From contig NZ_ML660171.1 in the NCBI RefSeq assembly GCF_007004725.1, positions 248,001 through 312,000 of the forward strand: a stretch of 64,000 nucleotides of DNA, in the 5' to 3' direction. Under the pieces are notes generated by a model that saw only the letters and a program-made list of their open reading frames with translations, was not told the DNA's origin and made no database searches. This document shows, in pieces, positions 26,273-35,589 of the stretch (position 1 is the first letter of the stretch; each line of letters begins with the position of its first letter). The translations under genes were made by a program, and so were the position numbers. This DNA is from Aliikangiella coralliicola (GTDB taxonomy: Bacteria; Pseudomonadota; Gammaproteobacteria; Enterobacterales; Kangiellaceae).

Positions 26273-27488
26273 CTGCAGCGTATCCAGAGGCCCATGCCCA
26301 CTGGAAATTAAAGCCGCCTAAATGTCCTGTGACATCCAGTACTTCGCCGATGAAATAAAGCCCAGGTTGTTTACCAGACTCAAAACTTTTTGACGAGATA
26401 TCGTTGGTTTCAACGCCACCAAGTGTCACTTCTGCGACACGATATCCCTCAACGTCGTCGGGATAAACCTGCCATTGTTCTAACTTCTCTACAACATGAG
26501 CAATTTGTTGACTGTTCAGTTGTTTGAGTTTGCAGTTCAGTGCTAATAAATCGCTGATAAAACCGGCGACAGCCTGGCTGAATTGAGTGGAGAGTAGCGT
26601 TTTTAATTGTATTTCTGGTCGTTGTTCTATATTCGTTTGTAACCATTCAGTGATATCAGTATCAGGTAGCAAATTGATAGTGAGTGGTTCACCGCGACGC
26701 CAGTAATTAGAAATCTGTAAAATAGCAGGCCCGCTAAGACCTTTATGTGTGAACAACATTGCAGATTTAAAGCTAGCGCCATTGCAAGACACTTCAACTG
26801 AAATTGAATTACCGGCAAGCGTCTTAAAAGCCTGGCCTAATTTCCCGTTGAAAGTTACCGGTGTTAAACCTGCTGAAGTCGGTACAAGTTTATGACCAAA
26901 CTGCTCCGCAACCTGGTAACCAAATCCAGTTGCGCCCATTGTTGGAATTGATAAACCACCTGTCGCGATTACCAGTGATTCACATTGGTAGCAGCCCAGA
27001 GAGGTGGTTATTTCAAAGCGGTTTTCAGCAAGTGCTTCGATTTTTTCAATGTGGCACTTGAGCTGTATTTTTGCATTGACCTGCTGGCATTCGGTGAGTA
27101 GTAAGTCGCGAATATCTTTCGATGAATTTTTGCAAAATAGCTGCCCGTGCTCCTTTTCATAATATTCAATGCCGTGTTTTTCAACCAGCGAGATGAAATC
27201 CCACTGGGTATAACGACTAAGTGCAGATTTACAGAAATGCTCGTTTTGCGACAGAAAGTTTTCTGGTTCCACATAAAGGTTGGTGAAGTTGCAGCGTCCA
27301 CCACCGGACATCAATACTTTTTTGGCCATTTTATTCGCATGGTCTAAAACGATGGTTGTTCTACCTCTTTCCGCTGCTGTGGCCGCGCACATCAATCCTG
27401 CAGCCCCGGCGCCGATTACAATAACCTGATAGTTTTGAACTTTTTCCGGCCCAGCGGTGTTGTTTTCAATTGTTTTATTTGGCGACAT
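26259..27488 (-). CDS. HI0933/YhiN-family NAD(P)/FAD-dependent oxidoreductase
   Basis: 409 residues. The N-terminal FAD dinucleotide-binding fold is VIGAGAAGLMCAATAAERG; the family signature KKVLMSGGGRCNFTN follows, and YFIGEVLDVTGHLGGFNFQWAWASG closes the flavin site. YhiN/BaiN-like flavoproteins are widespread; members include enzymes of bile acid side-chain or disulfide chemistry, but most are uncharacterised. The physiological substrate is not known. The gene converges on accD. Confidence 0.88.
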   Translation of the reverse strand: MSPNKTIENNTAGPEKVQNYQVIVIGAGAAGLMCAATAAERGRTTIVLDHANKMAKKVLMSGGGRCNFTNLYVEPENFLSQNEHFCKSALSRYTQWDFISLVEKHGIEYYEKEHGQLFCKNSSKDIRDLLLTECQQVNAKIQLKCHIEKIEALAENRFEITTSLGCYQCESLVIATGGLSIPTMGATGFGYQVAEQFGHKLVPTSAGLTPVTFNGKLGQAFKTLAGNSISVEVSCNGASFKSAMLFTHKGLSGPAILQISNYWRRGEPLTINLLPDTDITEWLQTNIEQRPEIQLKTLLSTQFSQAVAGFISDLLALNCKLKQLNSQQIAHVVEKLEQWQVYPDDVEGYRVAEVTLGGVETNDISSKSFESGKQPGLYFIGEVLDVTGHLGGFNFQWAWASGYAAGSYV

Positions 27489-27714
27489 TTATATGTATAC
27501 GAGATGATTAATGCGAAACAGGGGTATTTTACGCGACATTTAACAAAAAACTAGCCGGGAAAATGTTTAGATATGTTCTAGACTTGTAGCAGAGTGGCTT
27601 AAAAATGCAGCCTCTGTTGAACAAAATCAGAAACTTATTTCATTAAATACTGATTTTACTATGCTTGCTTTGGGATTGAAAAAATAACATAAGTTCTTAA
27701 CTTGGGAGTCCTTA

Positions 27715-28011
27715 ATGTATAAAGAAATGTATTATAACGACGATCTGGAAAATTTAGCGGAAGAAATTGTATTTGAGCAAATTCATTTACTGATTGAAGA
27801 TAATGAAACCGAGGTTCCCACCTCTGATGTATCAATTCAAGACATTGCTGCCATCGCCCTCAATAATATGCCCGCCAAGTATGTTTGTAATTTTCTCGAA
27901 AAGCAGTCACCGGGCGAGCAGTTGAGAGAAGAAGTTAAGGATTTAAAAAAGTACGCTAAAAGACAGGTATTAAAAGCACTCAAAAAAGTCAAAGAGACTC
28001 CTCACGATTAG
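27715..28011 (+). CDS. ComFB-like late competence family protein
   Basis: 98 residues, all-helical. NLAEEIVFEQIHLLI and IQDIAAIALNNMPAKYVCNF match the ComFB family pattern, in which (L/M)PP(R/K)Y is the common core; the second Pro is replaced by Ala here. The C-terminus is Lys-rich. ComFB sits in the B. subtilis competence operon; some cyanobacterial homologues bind c-di-AMP or c-di-GMP, so a nucleotide-sensing role is possible (inference). Probably monocistronic, with a hairpin right after it. Confidence 0.72.
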   Translation: MYKEMYYNDDLENLAEEIVFEQIHLLIEDNETEVPTSDVSIQDIAAIALNNMPAKYVCNFLEKQSPGEQLREEVKDLKKYAKRQVLKALKKVKETPHD

Positions 28012-28046
28012 AAAATCCAAACGCTATTCGATAGAATGGATTTTTT
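28012..28046 (+). terminator. Rho-independent terminator after the comFB-like gene
   Basis: AAAATCCA (28012-28019) pairs with TGGATTTT (28037-28044), with an inner CTAT/ATAG pair, followed by Ts. Confidence 0.75.
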
Positions 28047-28068
28047 AGTCGAATAGCTACCTTTCAAA

Positions 28069-28914
28069 ATGATTGAATATAAATTAAACCTTGCCGGGTG
28101 TCAGTGTTCTGTAGTCGAGTGGAATCCTGATGGCTCAATACTGGTATTCGCACTACATGGCTGGCTGGATAACCTGGCGACATTTGAAAGTTTAGTTGAG
28201 TTTATGCCAGATTTGAGAATCGTCGCTATCGACTTTCCTGGACATGGTCACTCTGATCATATCCCACCGGGAGTGACTTATCACTTTGTCGATGGTATTT
28301 ATTTGATCGACGATTTACTGCGCCATTTTGAACAAAAACAAATCAACTTGCTAGGGCATTCGATGGGGGGGGCAATTTCAACATTATACGCCGCGAGCCT
28401 ACCTGATAGAGTTAAAGCGATGGTGCTAATTGAATCTATCGGGCCATTGACCGCAAAGCCGGAAGATGGTGTTAGTTTGTTGAACAGGTCAGTGAATCAA
28501 AGAGCAGCACTGGCGGGCAAACGAAAACCGGTATATACCTCATTCGACCAGGCGCTTACCGCCCGTGCGGATGTGTCTGAAGTAGAAAAGAATTTAATCA
28601 AGCCGCTGGTAGAAAGGGCATTAGTCAAAGTCGAAGATGGCTATACCTGGCGGGCAGACTCAAGGCTGAGGATTACTTCTCCTGTCAGAATGTCGGAGGC
28701 ACATTTGGTTGAAGTGCTATCAAATATTGAAGCGCCGGTATTGCTGATCGAAGGAGAAAAAGGATTCATCACCGACAGTGAACTTCTTCAAACGCGTAAG
28801 CAATCTATCCAATACCTTGAAGTTGTACAAATACCTGGTGGACATCACTTGCACTTAGAGCAACCGCAAACCTGCGCAGCGCAAATTCAGACATTTTTTC
28901 AGAAAATCGGTTAA
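28069..28914 (+). CDS. Alpha/beta hydrolase
   Basis: 281 residues. The nucleophile elbow is GHSMGGA (Ser about residue 98), the oxyanion region is ALHGWLDNLATF, and the C-terminal HHLHLEQP provides the likely catalytic His. It resembles proteobacterial hydrolases related to YbfF or serine hydrolase-like proteins; no substrate can be assigned. It precedes fadD in the same direction, separated by 325 bp that contain a palindrome. Confidence 0.85.
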   Translation: MIEYKLNLAGCQCSVVEWNPDGSILVFALHGWLDNLATFESLVEFMPDLRIVAIDFPGHGHSDHIPPGVTYHFVDGIYLIDDLLRHFEQKQINLLGHSMGGAISTLYAASLPDRVKAMVLIESIGPLTAKPEDGVSLLNRSVNQRAALAGKRKPVYTSFDQALTARADVSEVEKNLIKPLVERALVKVEDGYTWRADSRLRITSPVRMSEAHLVEVLSNIEAPVLLIEGEKGFITDSELLQTRKQSIQYLEVVQIPGGHHLHLEQPQTCAAQIQTFFQKIG

Positions 28915-28973
28915 ATTTCGCTCAGATTAGATGAAATTGTTAAAAATATCCTGAAAAACCACTTTGCCATTCT

Positions 28974-29009
28974 CATCGGACTAGTATACCTTAGCGGTAT
29001 ACTCCGGTG
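28974..29009. promoter_or_regulatory. Palindrome upstream of fadD
   Basis: AGTATACC (28983-28990) and GGTATACT (28996-29003) are perfect eight-base arms around TTAGC. CATCGGA and CCGGTG extend the symmetry outward. It does not match the FadR or PsrA consensus that I know. No T-run follows, so it is more like an operator or RNA hairpin than a terminator. The rest of the 28915-29239 gap shows nothing clear. Confidence 0.45.
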
Positions 29010-29239
29010 TCGAGTTTAGTATTTTGGGTCGTATGACAAGTTGCACTCACTAACGAAATCTTGTGGACGTGATGTACTTGCAAATGGCTGCGTTCATTCT
29101 CACTGAGTTTGCTACTTCCAGATAGCAATTATTTGACGATTGGACGGATACGATGTTCGCACTAAAAAAATAATCATAATTTATCGATCAATCTAATAAT
29201 GGCTTAGTGGCCAGAGATTGAAGTGTTGGGAGATTGACA

Positions 29240-30901
29240 ATGCAAAAAATATGGCTGGACTCCTACCCTGAAGGGGTACCCCATGAAATCAATGTTGACG
29301 AGTACCAATCTGTCGTTGAAATTTTTGAAGAGAGTGTCAAAAATTATGCTGACAGTCCTGCGTTCACCAATATGGGAACAGAACTGACTTATGCTGAGTT
29401 GAACCAGAAAGCTGAAGACTTTGCTGCTTATCTGCAAAAGGAGTTGGGTCTACAACACGGTGATCGTTTGGCAATCATGTTGCCCAACTTACTGCAATAC
29501 CCGATCGCTATTTTTGGAGCGATGAAAGCGGGTTTAACGGTTATCAATGTTAATCCTCTTTACACAGCAAGAGAGTTAAAACATCAACTGAATGACGCAA
29601 ACGCTGATGCTATCCTGATTATTGCTAACTTTGCCAACACACTTCAATCTGTCATTGCGGAAACGCCACTAAAACACGTTATTGTTACTCAACTGGGTGA
29701 CATGCTTGGTGGGTTTAAATCTCACCTGGTCAATTTTGTTGTTAAATACGTTAAGAAGATGGTGCCGAAATTCAGTTTACCGGGCGCGATTACTTTTAAG
29801 CAAGCACTTAAAAAAGGGCAGACTCTGTCATTAGATAAAGTCGAGCTTGGGCAAAATGATATCGCATTTCTTCAGTATACCGGGGGAACAACCGGTGTGG
29901 CCAAAGGCGCTGTTTTAACTCACCGAAATATGGTGGCTAACATTGTTCAGGCCCATGCCTGGTTGTCTAACCTGGTGAGACCTGGCAAAGAAATCATTAT
30001 TACTGCGTTGCCGCTCTATCATATTTTTTCATTGACAGCTAACTGCATGGTTTTCTGCAAAACCGGCGGTTTAAATGTTTTAGTTACTAACCCGCGAGAT
30101 ATGCCGGGATTTGTTAAAGAGTTGGGTAAATATCAATTTACAGCCATCACTGGCGTGAACACCTTGTTTAATGGTTTACTCAATACGCCGGGATTTGCCG
30201 ACCTTGATTTTAGTCAATTACACCTGACGCTTGGTGGCGGTATGGCAGTGCAAGAGTCGGTTGCTAAACAGTGGCATGAAACTACTGGCGTTGCTTTAGT
30301 GGAAGCTTATGGGCTGACCGAAACTTCGCCGGCAGTTTGTATGAACCCGCTCGATTTATCCGAATATAACGGCACTATTGGGTTACCGATTAGTTCTACC
30401 GAAGTTTCCATTCGCGACGATGATGGCAATGCCTTACCAATTGGAGAAGCAGGAGAACTTTGGGTGAGAGGTCCGCAAGTGATGCGAGGTTACCTGGACC
30501 GGCCGGAAGAAACGGCGAAAGTATTGACTAGTGATGGATGGTTTGCCACCGGTGATGTGGCATGCATGGACGAGAAAGGTTTCTGCAAAATAGTTGATCG
30601 TAAAAAAGATATGATTCTAGTATCTGGATTCAATGTTTATCCGAATGAAATTGAAGACGTGATTGTCGCTAATGATAAAGTTTTAGAGGTGGCTGCAGTT
30701 GGTGTTCCGTCTGAATCCAGCGGCGAAGTCGTTAAGATTTTCGTTGTAAAGAAAGATCCTAGCCTCACTAAAGAGGAATTAATTGGTTATTGTAAAACCA
30801 ACCTTACCGGCTACAAAGTACCAAAAATTGTCGAGTTTAAGGATGACTTACCGAAATCAAATGTCGGTAAGATATTGAGAAGGGAATTAAGGGAAGCTTA
30901 A
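29240..30901 (+). CDS. fadD: Long-chain fatty acid-CoA ligase
   Basis: About 553 residues. ANL-superfamily motifs: P-loop [31 protein letters not shown], the hinge [20 protein letters not shown] and the C-terminal Lys in [14 protein letters not shown]. It activates fatty acids via acyl-AMP. GGGAGA before the ATG at 29240 supports that start over the upstream TTG. fadD followed by rnd is a conserved gammaproteobacterial pair. Confidence 0.94.
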   Translation: MQKIWLDSYPEGVPHEINVDEYQSVVEIFEESVKNYADSPAFTNMGTELTYAELNQKAEDFAAYLQKELGLQHGDRLAIMLPNLLQYPIAIFGAMKAGLTVINVNPLYTARELKHQLNDANADAILIIANFANTLQSVIAETPLKHVIVTQLGDMLGGFKSHLVNFVVKYVKKMVPKFSLPGAITFKQALKKGQTLSLDKVELGQNDIAFLQYTGGTTGVAKGAVLTHRNMVANIVQAHAWLSNLVRPGKEIIITALPLYHIFSLTANCMVFCKTGGLNVLVTNPRDMPGFVKELGKYQFTAITGVNTLFNGLLNTPGFADLDFSQLHLTLGGGMAVQESVAKQWHETTGVALVEAYGLTETSPAVCMNPLDLSEYNGTIGLPISSTEVSIRDDDGNALPIGEAGELWVRGPQVMRGYLDRPEETAKVLTSDGWFATGDVACMDEKGFCKIVDRKKDMILVSGFNVYPNEIEDVIVANDKVLEVAAVGVPSESSGEVVKIFVVKKDPSLTKEELIGYCKTNLTGYKVPKIVEFKDDLPKSNVGKILRRELREA

Positions 30902-30912
30902 AAAAGGTTTTA

Positions 30913-30935
30913 ACCGGTACTTTGCGAGTACCGGT
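30913..30935 (+). other. Perfect hairpin between fadD and rnd
   Basis: ACCGGTACT and AGTACCGGT, nine-base perfect arms around TTGCG, with no T-run, ending 19 bases before the rnd start. Probably an mRNA structure that affects decay of fadD or translation of rnd. Confidence 0.6.
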
Positions 30936-30954
30936 GAGTTATTGGAAATAAATA

Positions 30955-32115
30955 TTGAATTTTTCTAAAAATAAAACAAAAACTGCCGACGCCAAAATTA
31001 TCTGGTTGGAAGATAGTGAAGAATTTGCCGCCGCGTCAGAAAGGTGGTCAGACAGTGAATACCTGGCGATAGATACTGAATTTGAAAGACGAACGACTTA
31101 TTATCCGCGACTAGCCTTACTGCAAATTTATGATGGAGAGTCGGTTTATCTGATTGATCCCTTTAAAGTGGAGTGCCCGGATAGCTTTCGAAAAATATGT
31201 GCAGATTCAAAAGTTACCAAAATTATGCATTCTGCCAAAGAAGATCTGGAAGTGCTTTTTACCTGCTGGCAGTGTGAATTTTCCGCGTTGTTTGACACCC
31301 AGGTCGCCTATGCATTTTTAGAGGGAGAAATTTCTCTTGGTTATGCTAACTTGGTGAACTCATTATGTCATAAAACACTGAGCAAAGAAGAGACTCAATC
31401 CGACTGGACTCAACGACCGTTGACACCGACACAAGAAAGCTATGCGGTCAATGATGTTCTCTATTTACCAGAAATTTTCGAGTTACTTAGTCAAAAGATA
31501 TCGCAACAGAAATTTTATCAGTACTTTGTCGCCGAATGCGATGAAATGTGCGCTCAAGTCAAAGACTTGATAGATTTTGAGCAGGATTATCGTTTGGCGA
31601 AAGAAGCGAATAGATTAAACGGCATGCAGCTGGTTTTGTTTAAACAACTATTTCAATGGAGAGAGCAAACTGGTCAACATGATAATCGCACCCGAAACCA
31701 TATTCTGAAAGATCAACAGATGGTGCAGGTGGCAATTAATAAACCGGAAAGTAAACGACAGTTAAATAACATCAAAGATATTCATCCGCGCACATTACGA
31801 CTATATGGTGATCGAATAATTGAGCTGATCAAAAATTTTAAAGGCTCATCTCACAGTGCGCTCGACCCTGTGATAAACCCTAGAGAAATTAATACCCTGA
31901 AACCGCTAAAAAAAGCACTCGAAACTGAGGTGAAAAAATTAGCGGCGCAAGTAGGGCTGGAAACCAATGTTGTCGCAAGCAAGCGCGCAGTCGGTAAAAT
32001 AGCAACCGCTTATTTAACTGGCGAACCTTTCCCAAAAATTTGGCAAGGTTGGCGCGGAGACATGTTAAAGCCAGCTTTCGCCCCAATATTTGCCCAATTT
32101 GGCACTACGAATTAA
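30955..32115 (+). CDS. rnd: Ribonuclease D
   Basis: 386 residues, 3'-5' exoribonuclease that trims tRNA 3' ends. The DEDD residues are seen in LAIDTEFERR, the HSAKEDLEVLF region and the YAVNDVLYLPEI block (exo III). An HRDC domain (about 215-290) and a second helical domain follow. TTG start, with a weak ribosome site near 30942. It is 53 bp from fadD. Confidence 0.93.
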   Translation: MNFSKNKTKTADAKIIWLEDSEEFAAASERWSDSEYLAIDTEFERRTTYYPRLALLQIYDGESVYLIDPFKVECPDSFRKICADSKVTKIMHSAKEDLEVLFTCWQCEFSALFDTQVAYAFLEGEISLGYANLVNSLCHKTLSKEETQSDWTQRPLTPTQESYAVNDVLYLPEIFELLSQKISQQKFYQYFVAECDEMCAQVKDLIDFEQDYRLAKEANRLNGMQLVLFKQLFQWREQTGQHDNRTRNHILKDQQMVQVAINKPESKRQLNNIKDIHPRTLRLYGDRIIELIKNFKGSSHSALDPVINPREINTLKPLKKALETEVKKLAAQVGLETNVVASKRAVGKIATAYLTGEPFPKIWQGWRGDMLKPAFAPIFAQFGTTN

Positions 32116-32197
32116 TTGATAAGTCAGCTAAAATTAACAAAAGTATATTGCTGGTCGGCCGACCTGTTTTAAAACACTTCCCCAAAAGAGATTTTGT

Positions 32198-32455
32198 ATG
32201 CTCGCAAGTATTTACCGAAGTAAAAAGAAAGATGAAATGTATTTGTATGTTCCTGTTAAGGATGATTTTTCAGCGGTTCCCGAAGCGCTATTGAAAGCTT
32301 TTGGAAAACCTGAGTTCGCATTACAAATCAACTTAGCTAAGAGAGACAAATTGTCACGAGTTGATATTGAAGAAGTAAAGTTAAAAATGGAAGCCGATGG
32401 ATATTTTTTGCAAATGCCACCTGTCATCCATTCTAACCAGGCAGACAACAAATAA
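32198..32455 (+). CDS. ycgL: YcgL-family protein
   Basis: 85 residues. It has the compact YcgL fold signature: ASIYRSKKKDEMYLYVP at the N-terminus, LLKAFGKPEFALQINLA, and a C-terminal ADGYFLQMP. The family is almost restricted to gammaproteobacteria and of unknown function. The order rnd-ycgL-...-FAH protein-ycgN recalls the E. coli ycgL-ycgM-ycgN region. Confidence 0.9.
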   Translation: MLASIYRSKKKDEMYLYVPVKDDFSAVPEALLKAFGKPEFALQINLAKRDKLSRVDIEEVKLKMEADGYFLQMPPVIHSNQADNK

Positions 32456-32585
32456 ACGCAACTCTCAACAGTGTAATAGAAATATTTGTGGCGAGTTTAA
32501 TAGAAAAAAATTAGTAAAACAGTTTAATTGAAGTGATTAAATATCGAAACGATTAAACTGAATAATTACGAAAGGAGAAGGGCTG

Positions 32586-33560
32586 ATGAGAAAGACTCTA
32601 TTACTGGCGTTCTCGTTGCTAGTGGGTATACAAATTAAAGCTGATCCCCAGAAAAAGTTCGAGGAGTGGAAAGTCACTCTCAAGCCGGAAATGATGCAAC
32701 AAGGCGCTTCGGAAGCATTGGTCGATAGCATCATAGATTCACTTGAATATCTCCCCAAAGTTATTCGACTAGATCGCAGACAGCCCGAAGGGACCATGAC
32801 TCATGAAGAATATTTGAGCAAAGTTATTCCTGAATGGAAAGTCAAAAAAGCGCGCAAGCAATTTAAGGTCAACCAGGATTTGTTAAAACTGGCTGAGGAG
32901 CAAACGGGTGTTGAAGCGCGTTTTATTACTGCATTATGGGGAAAGGAAAGTAATTTTGGTACGATAACAGGTAATTATCATGTGCCAAGCGCACTAGCAA
33001 CGCTGGCGTTTGATGGCCGCAGAAAAGAGTTTTTTACCCGGGAATTGATGGCTGCCACAAAGATTTTGGGGCAAGGTCATATCTCTGTTGAAAATATGAA
33101 AGGAAGCTGGGCCGGGGCAATGGGACACTGCCAGTTTATGCCCAGCAGTTTTTTAACCTTTGCAAAAGATGCTGATGGTGATGGTAAAAAAGATATCTGG
33201 GGTAATAAACAGGATATTTTTGTTTCAATGGGAAATTACCTGGCCAAATCCGGTTGGCAGTCAGATAAATCGTGGGGGCGTCAAGTTAAACTCACACAAC
33301 CGTTTGCGACTTATCAGATAGGAAAAAAACACAAACAATCGTTAAAGCAGTGGCAGGCACTTGGCGTACGACGCTACGACTTACGCGATTTACCCGAAGT
33401 GAATATTGACGCTTATCTTATCGCTCCTGGTGGAGAGAAGGGACGAATTTACCTGGTCTATCAAAACTTTGATGTCATCATGCGCTGGAATCGCTCCCAT
33501 TATTTCGCCACAGGTGTTGGCTATCTTGCAGATAGAATCGGTTTCCCCAAAATTAATTGA
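32586..33560 (+). CDS. Lytic murein transglycosylase (MltB-like)
   Basis: 324 residues. A signal peptide (LLLAFSLLVGIQIKA) without a lipobox Cys suggests a soluble periplasmic enzyme rather than the lipoprotein MltB. The catalytic Glu is in ALWGKESNFGTITG; GSWAGAMGHCQFMPSSF and DADGDGKKDIWGN (a Ca2+-like loop) are typical of the SLT-3/MltB family. It cleaves glycan strands to give 1,6-anhydromuropeptides. AGGAGAAGGG precedes the ATG. Confidence 0.92.
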   Translation: MRKTLLLAFSLLVGIQIKADPQKKFEEWKVTLKPEMMQQGASEALVDSIIDSLEYLPKVIRLDRRQPEGTMTHEEYLSKVIPEWKVKKARKQFKVNQDLLKLAEEQTGVEARFITALWGKESNFGTITGNYHVPSALATLAFDGRRKEFFTRELMAATKILGQGHISVENMKGSWAGAMGHCQFMPSSFLTFAKDADGDGKKDIWGNKQDIFVSMGNYLAKSGWQSDKSWGRQVKLTQPFATYQIGKKHKQSLKQWQALGVRRYDLRDLPEVNIDAYLIAPGGEKGRIYLVYQNFDVIMRWNRSHYFATGVGYLADRIGFPKIN

Positions 33561-33625
33561 TAACAAAAGCATACTCGCGGAAAATTTAAAGAGGGTTATT
33601 ATTTTGAATGGTCAAGGAATAAAAT

Positions 33626-34303
33626 ATGTCAGCTGAGTGGTTTAAGCCTGGTATTGTTTCTCAAAGTGGTGAAGTTGATTTTAACTATCCAACAAGCAAG
33701 GTCGTATGCGTTGGACGAAATTACACCGAACACGCGAAAGAATTGAATAATCCTGTCCCTGAGTCGCCAATACTATTTATCAAGCCTAATTCATGTTTGC
33801 AAAACCTGCTTGAGCCAATCAAACTGCCGGTTTCTGGAGAATGTCATCACGAGTTAGAAGTGACCATTTTAATTGGCGAAAAAGCGACTCAACTTCAACC
33901 CGAACAATCGGCTTCAGTGATTGCGGGCATTGGTATCGGGCTTGATTTGACGCTACGAGATGTGCAACAGAAGCTCAAATCCAAGGGGCACCCGTGGGAA
34001 CGAGCGAAAGCTTTTGACGGGGCTAGTCCAGTTTCATTTTTTCATCCCGTGAATGATGATATAGAGTGGGGAAACATCGAATTTTGTATGGAAAAAAACG
34101 GCGAGGTTGCTCAACAGGGAAATACCCGCGACATGATTTTTCCAATCGATCAGTTAATTGCGGAAGTATCGCAAAATTTTACCTTGTATGCCGGCGATAT
34201 TATCATGACTGGTACGCCGAAAGGTGTTGGGGCGTTAGCTCAGGGTGACAAGCTGAAATTCACGCTTAATCAGGTTTTGATAGGAGAAACCCAAGTTGTT
34301 TAG
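33626..34303 (+). CDS. Fumarylacetoacetate hydrolase-family protein (YcgM-like)
   Basis: 225 residues. Typical FAH-fold motifs: VCVGRNYTEHAKEL, PILFIKPNS, the metal ligands HHELEVTILIG, the LTLRDVQQKLKSKGHPWERAK block and MTGTPKGVGAL. Family members include oxaloacetate decarboxylase/tautomerase FAHD1 and YcgM. A metal-dependent acylpyruvase or oxaloacetate role is possible. It runs directly into ycgN, 18 bases apart. Confidence 0.88.
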   Translation: MSAEWFKPGIVSQSGEVDFNYPTSKVVCVGRNYTEHAKELNNPVPESPILFIKPNSCLQNLLEPIKLPVSGECHHELEVTILIGEKATQLQPEQSASVIAGIGIGLDLTLRDVQQKLKSKGHPWERAKAFDGASPVSFFHPVNDDIEWGNIEFCMEKNGEVAQQGNTRDMIFPIDQLIAEVSQNFTLYAGDIIMTGTPKGVGALAQGDKLKFTLNQVLIGETQVV

Positions 34304-34321
34304 TTGCTTGGTGGCGAGTTA

Positions 34322-34783
34322 ATGATGGTAGCAAAAGATCGTTTCTGGGAGCGTATTCCGCTAAAAGAGTTAAATGAAAAGCAGTGGGAATCAATCTGCG
34401 ATGGTTGTTGCCAGTGTTGTGCCCATAAGCTACAAGATGATGACACTGATGAGTTATATAAAACTAATGTTGTCTGCCAATATTTAGATACCGATGAGTG
34501 TCAATGCACAGTTTATCCCAAGCGCCATCAATATGTTCCTGATTGCATTAAAGTCACACCGGAAAATGCCGGTAATCTGCCCTGGATGCCGGACACGTGC
34601 GGTTATCGGTTATTAGCGCAGGGAGAGCCCTTACCCGAATGGCACCCACTTGAAACTGGCGATCAACACTCAGCAAAAAAAGCAGGAATTGCGGTAACAG
34701 GGAAGGTTATCAGCGAGGCTGATATTGAGGAAGAAGATATGGAAGATTACATCGTTGATGATGATTATTTTAATGCTGATTAA
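34322..34783 (+). CDS. ycgN: YcgN-family cysteine cluster protein
   Basis: About 153 residues. Eight conserved-type Cys are visible (CDGCCQCC, VVCQYL, ECQC, DCIK, TCGY), the UPF0260/YkgJ-like cysteine cluster thought to bind zinc or Fe-S. RHQYVPDCIKVTPEN and LPWMPDTCGYRLL are diagnostic. The C-terminus is acidic. I chose the ATG at 34322, preceded by GGCGAG, over the upstream TTG. Likely co-transcribed with the FAH-family gene. Confidence 0.88.
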   Translation: MMVAKDRFWERIPLKELNEKQWESICDGCCQCCAHKLQDDDTDELYKTNVVCQYLDTDECQCTVYPKRHQYVPDCIKVTPENAGNLPWMPDTCGYRLLAQGEPLPEWHPLETGDQHSAKKAGIAVTGKVISEADIEEEDMEDYIVDDDYFNAD

Positions 34784-34873
34784 CTGGCTAGCGAGCCTCT
34801 CTACCGGTTAACCCGCTTGCTTGCTCACTCGCTTTTAACCTATTGCCGCCGGGCTATCTGCTATATTAGTTCT

Positions 34874-35323
34874 TCAGCTCAACTCAGGCGGCTCTGCAAC
34901 TTCCATGATGTCTAATAATTGGATGGTGATAGCGACAAAATCATGGTTGGTAATGATTCCGACCAATTTATAATCATTATCAACAATAGGCAGACACCCA
35001 AACTTTTTATTTTGAAGTAGGCGAGCGGCGTTGGATATCTTCATTGTTGGTGTGGCGGTTGTCAGGTCGACAGTCATTAAGTCTGCCAGTAAAGTTCCTT
35101 GCTCGATTTTCTTTAGTTCTTCTGCATCGATCAAGTTTTGTGATGAGCTTGCGTTGGCTAACACGGTTCTTTGGGTTACCAGACCAATCAGCCGCTTGTC
35201 GTCATCTACAATGGGAATATGCCGAAATCTTTTTTCATCCATTAATTGGCGAGCGTCGCTTAAGCTATGAAATCTGGACAGTGTGATCGGGTTTGGAGTC
35301 ATAATTTCTTCCAGGGTGATCAT
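34874..35323 (-). CDS. CBS-domain pair protein
   Basis: 149 residues made almost entirely of two CBS motifs (IMTPNPITLSRFHSLSDARQLM... and DLMTVDLTTATPTMKISNAARL...). CBS pairs bind adenosyl nucleotides and act as sensors. No effector domain is attached, so it is a stand-alone regulatory module. It converges on ycgN. Target unknown. Confidence 0.88.
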   Translation of the reverse strand: MITLEEIMTPNPITLSRFHSLSDARQLMDEKRFRHIPIVDDDKRLIGLVTQRTVLANASSSQNLIDAEELKKIEQGTLLADLMTVDLTTATPTMKISNAARLLQNKKFGCLPIVDNDYKLVGIITNHDFVAITIQLLDIMEVAEPPELS

Positions 35324-35589
35324 TTAAGGCTCCTCATCAACTGACGATTTTACAATATTGTATATCTTACCTACTTAATTATATATCCCAAGATCAGGTT
35401 ATATATCTTAATTCTAAACGCTCATGAACCGACCCTGTTTGATTTCGATCAGGCTAAAATCGCGGAGTGTTGCGATAAACTTCACTTTTTACCATAACTA
35501 TCGTCTCTATCTGCCTGAATATTATGAAAATTATTTACAATTAAGCTACACTAGGGTTGTACTCTTTCAGTCTATTATTGGCAATAAAA

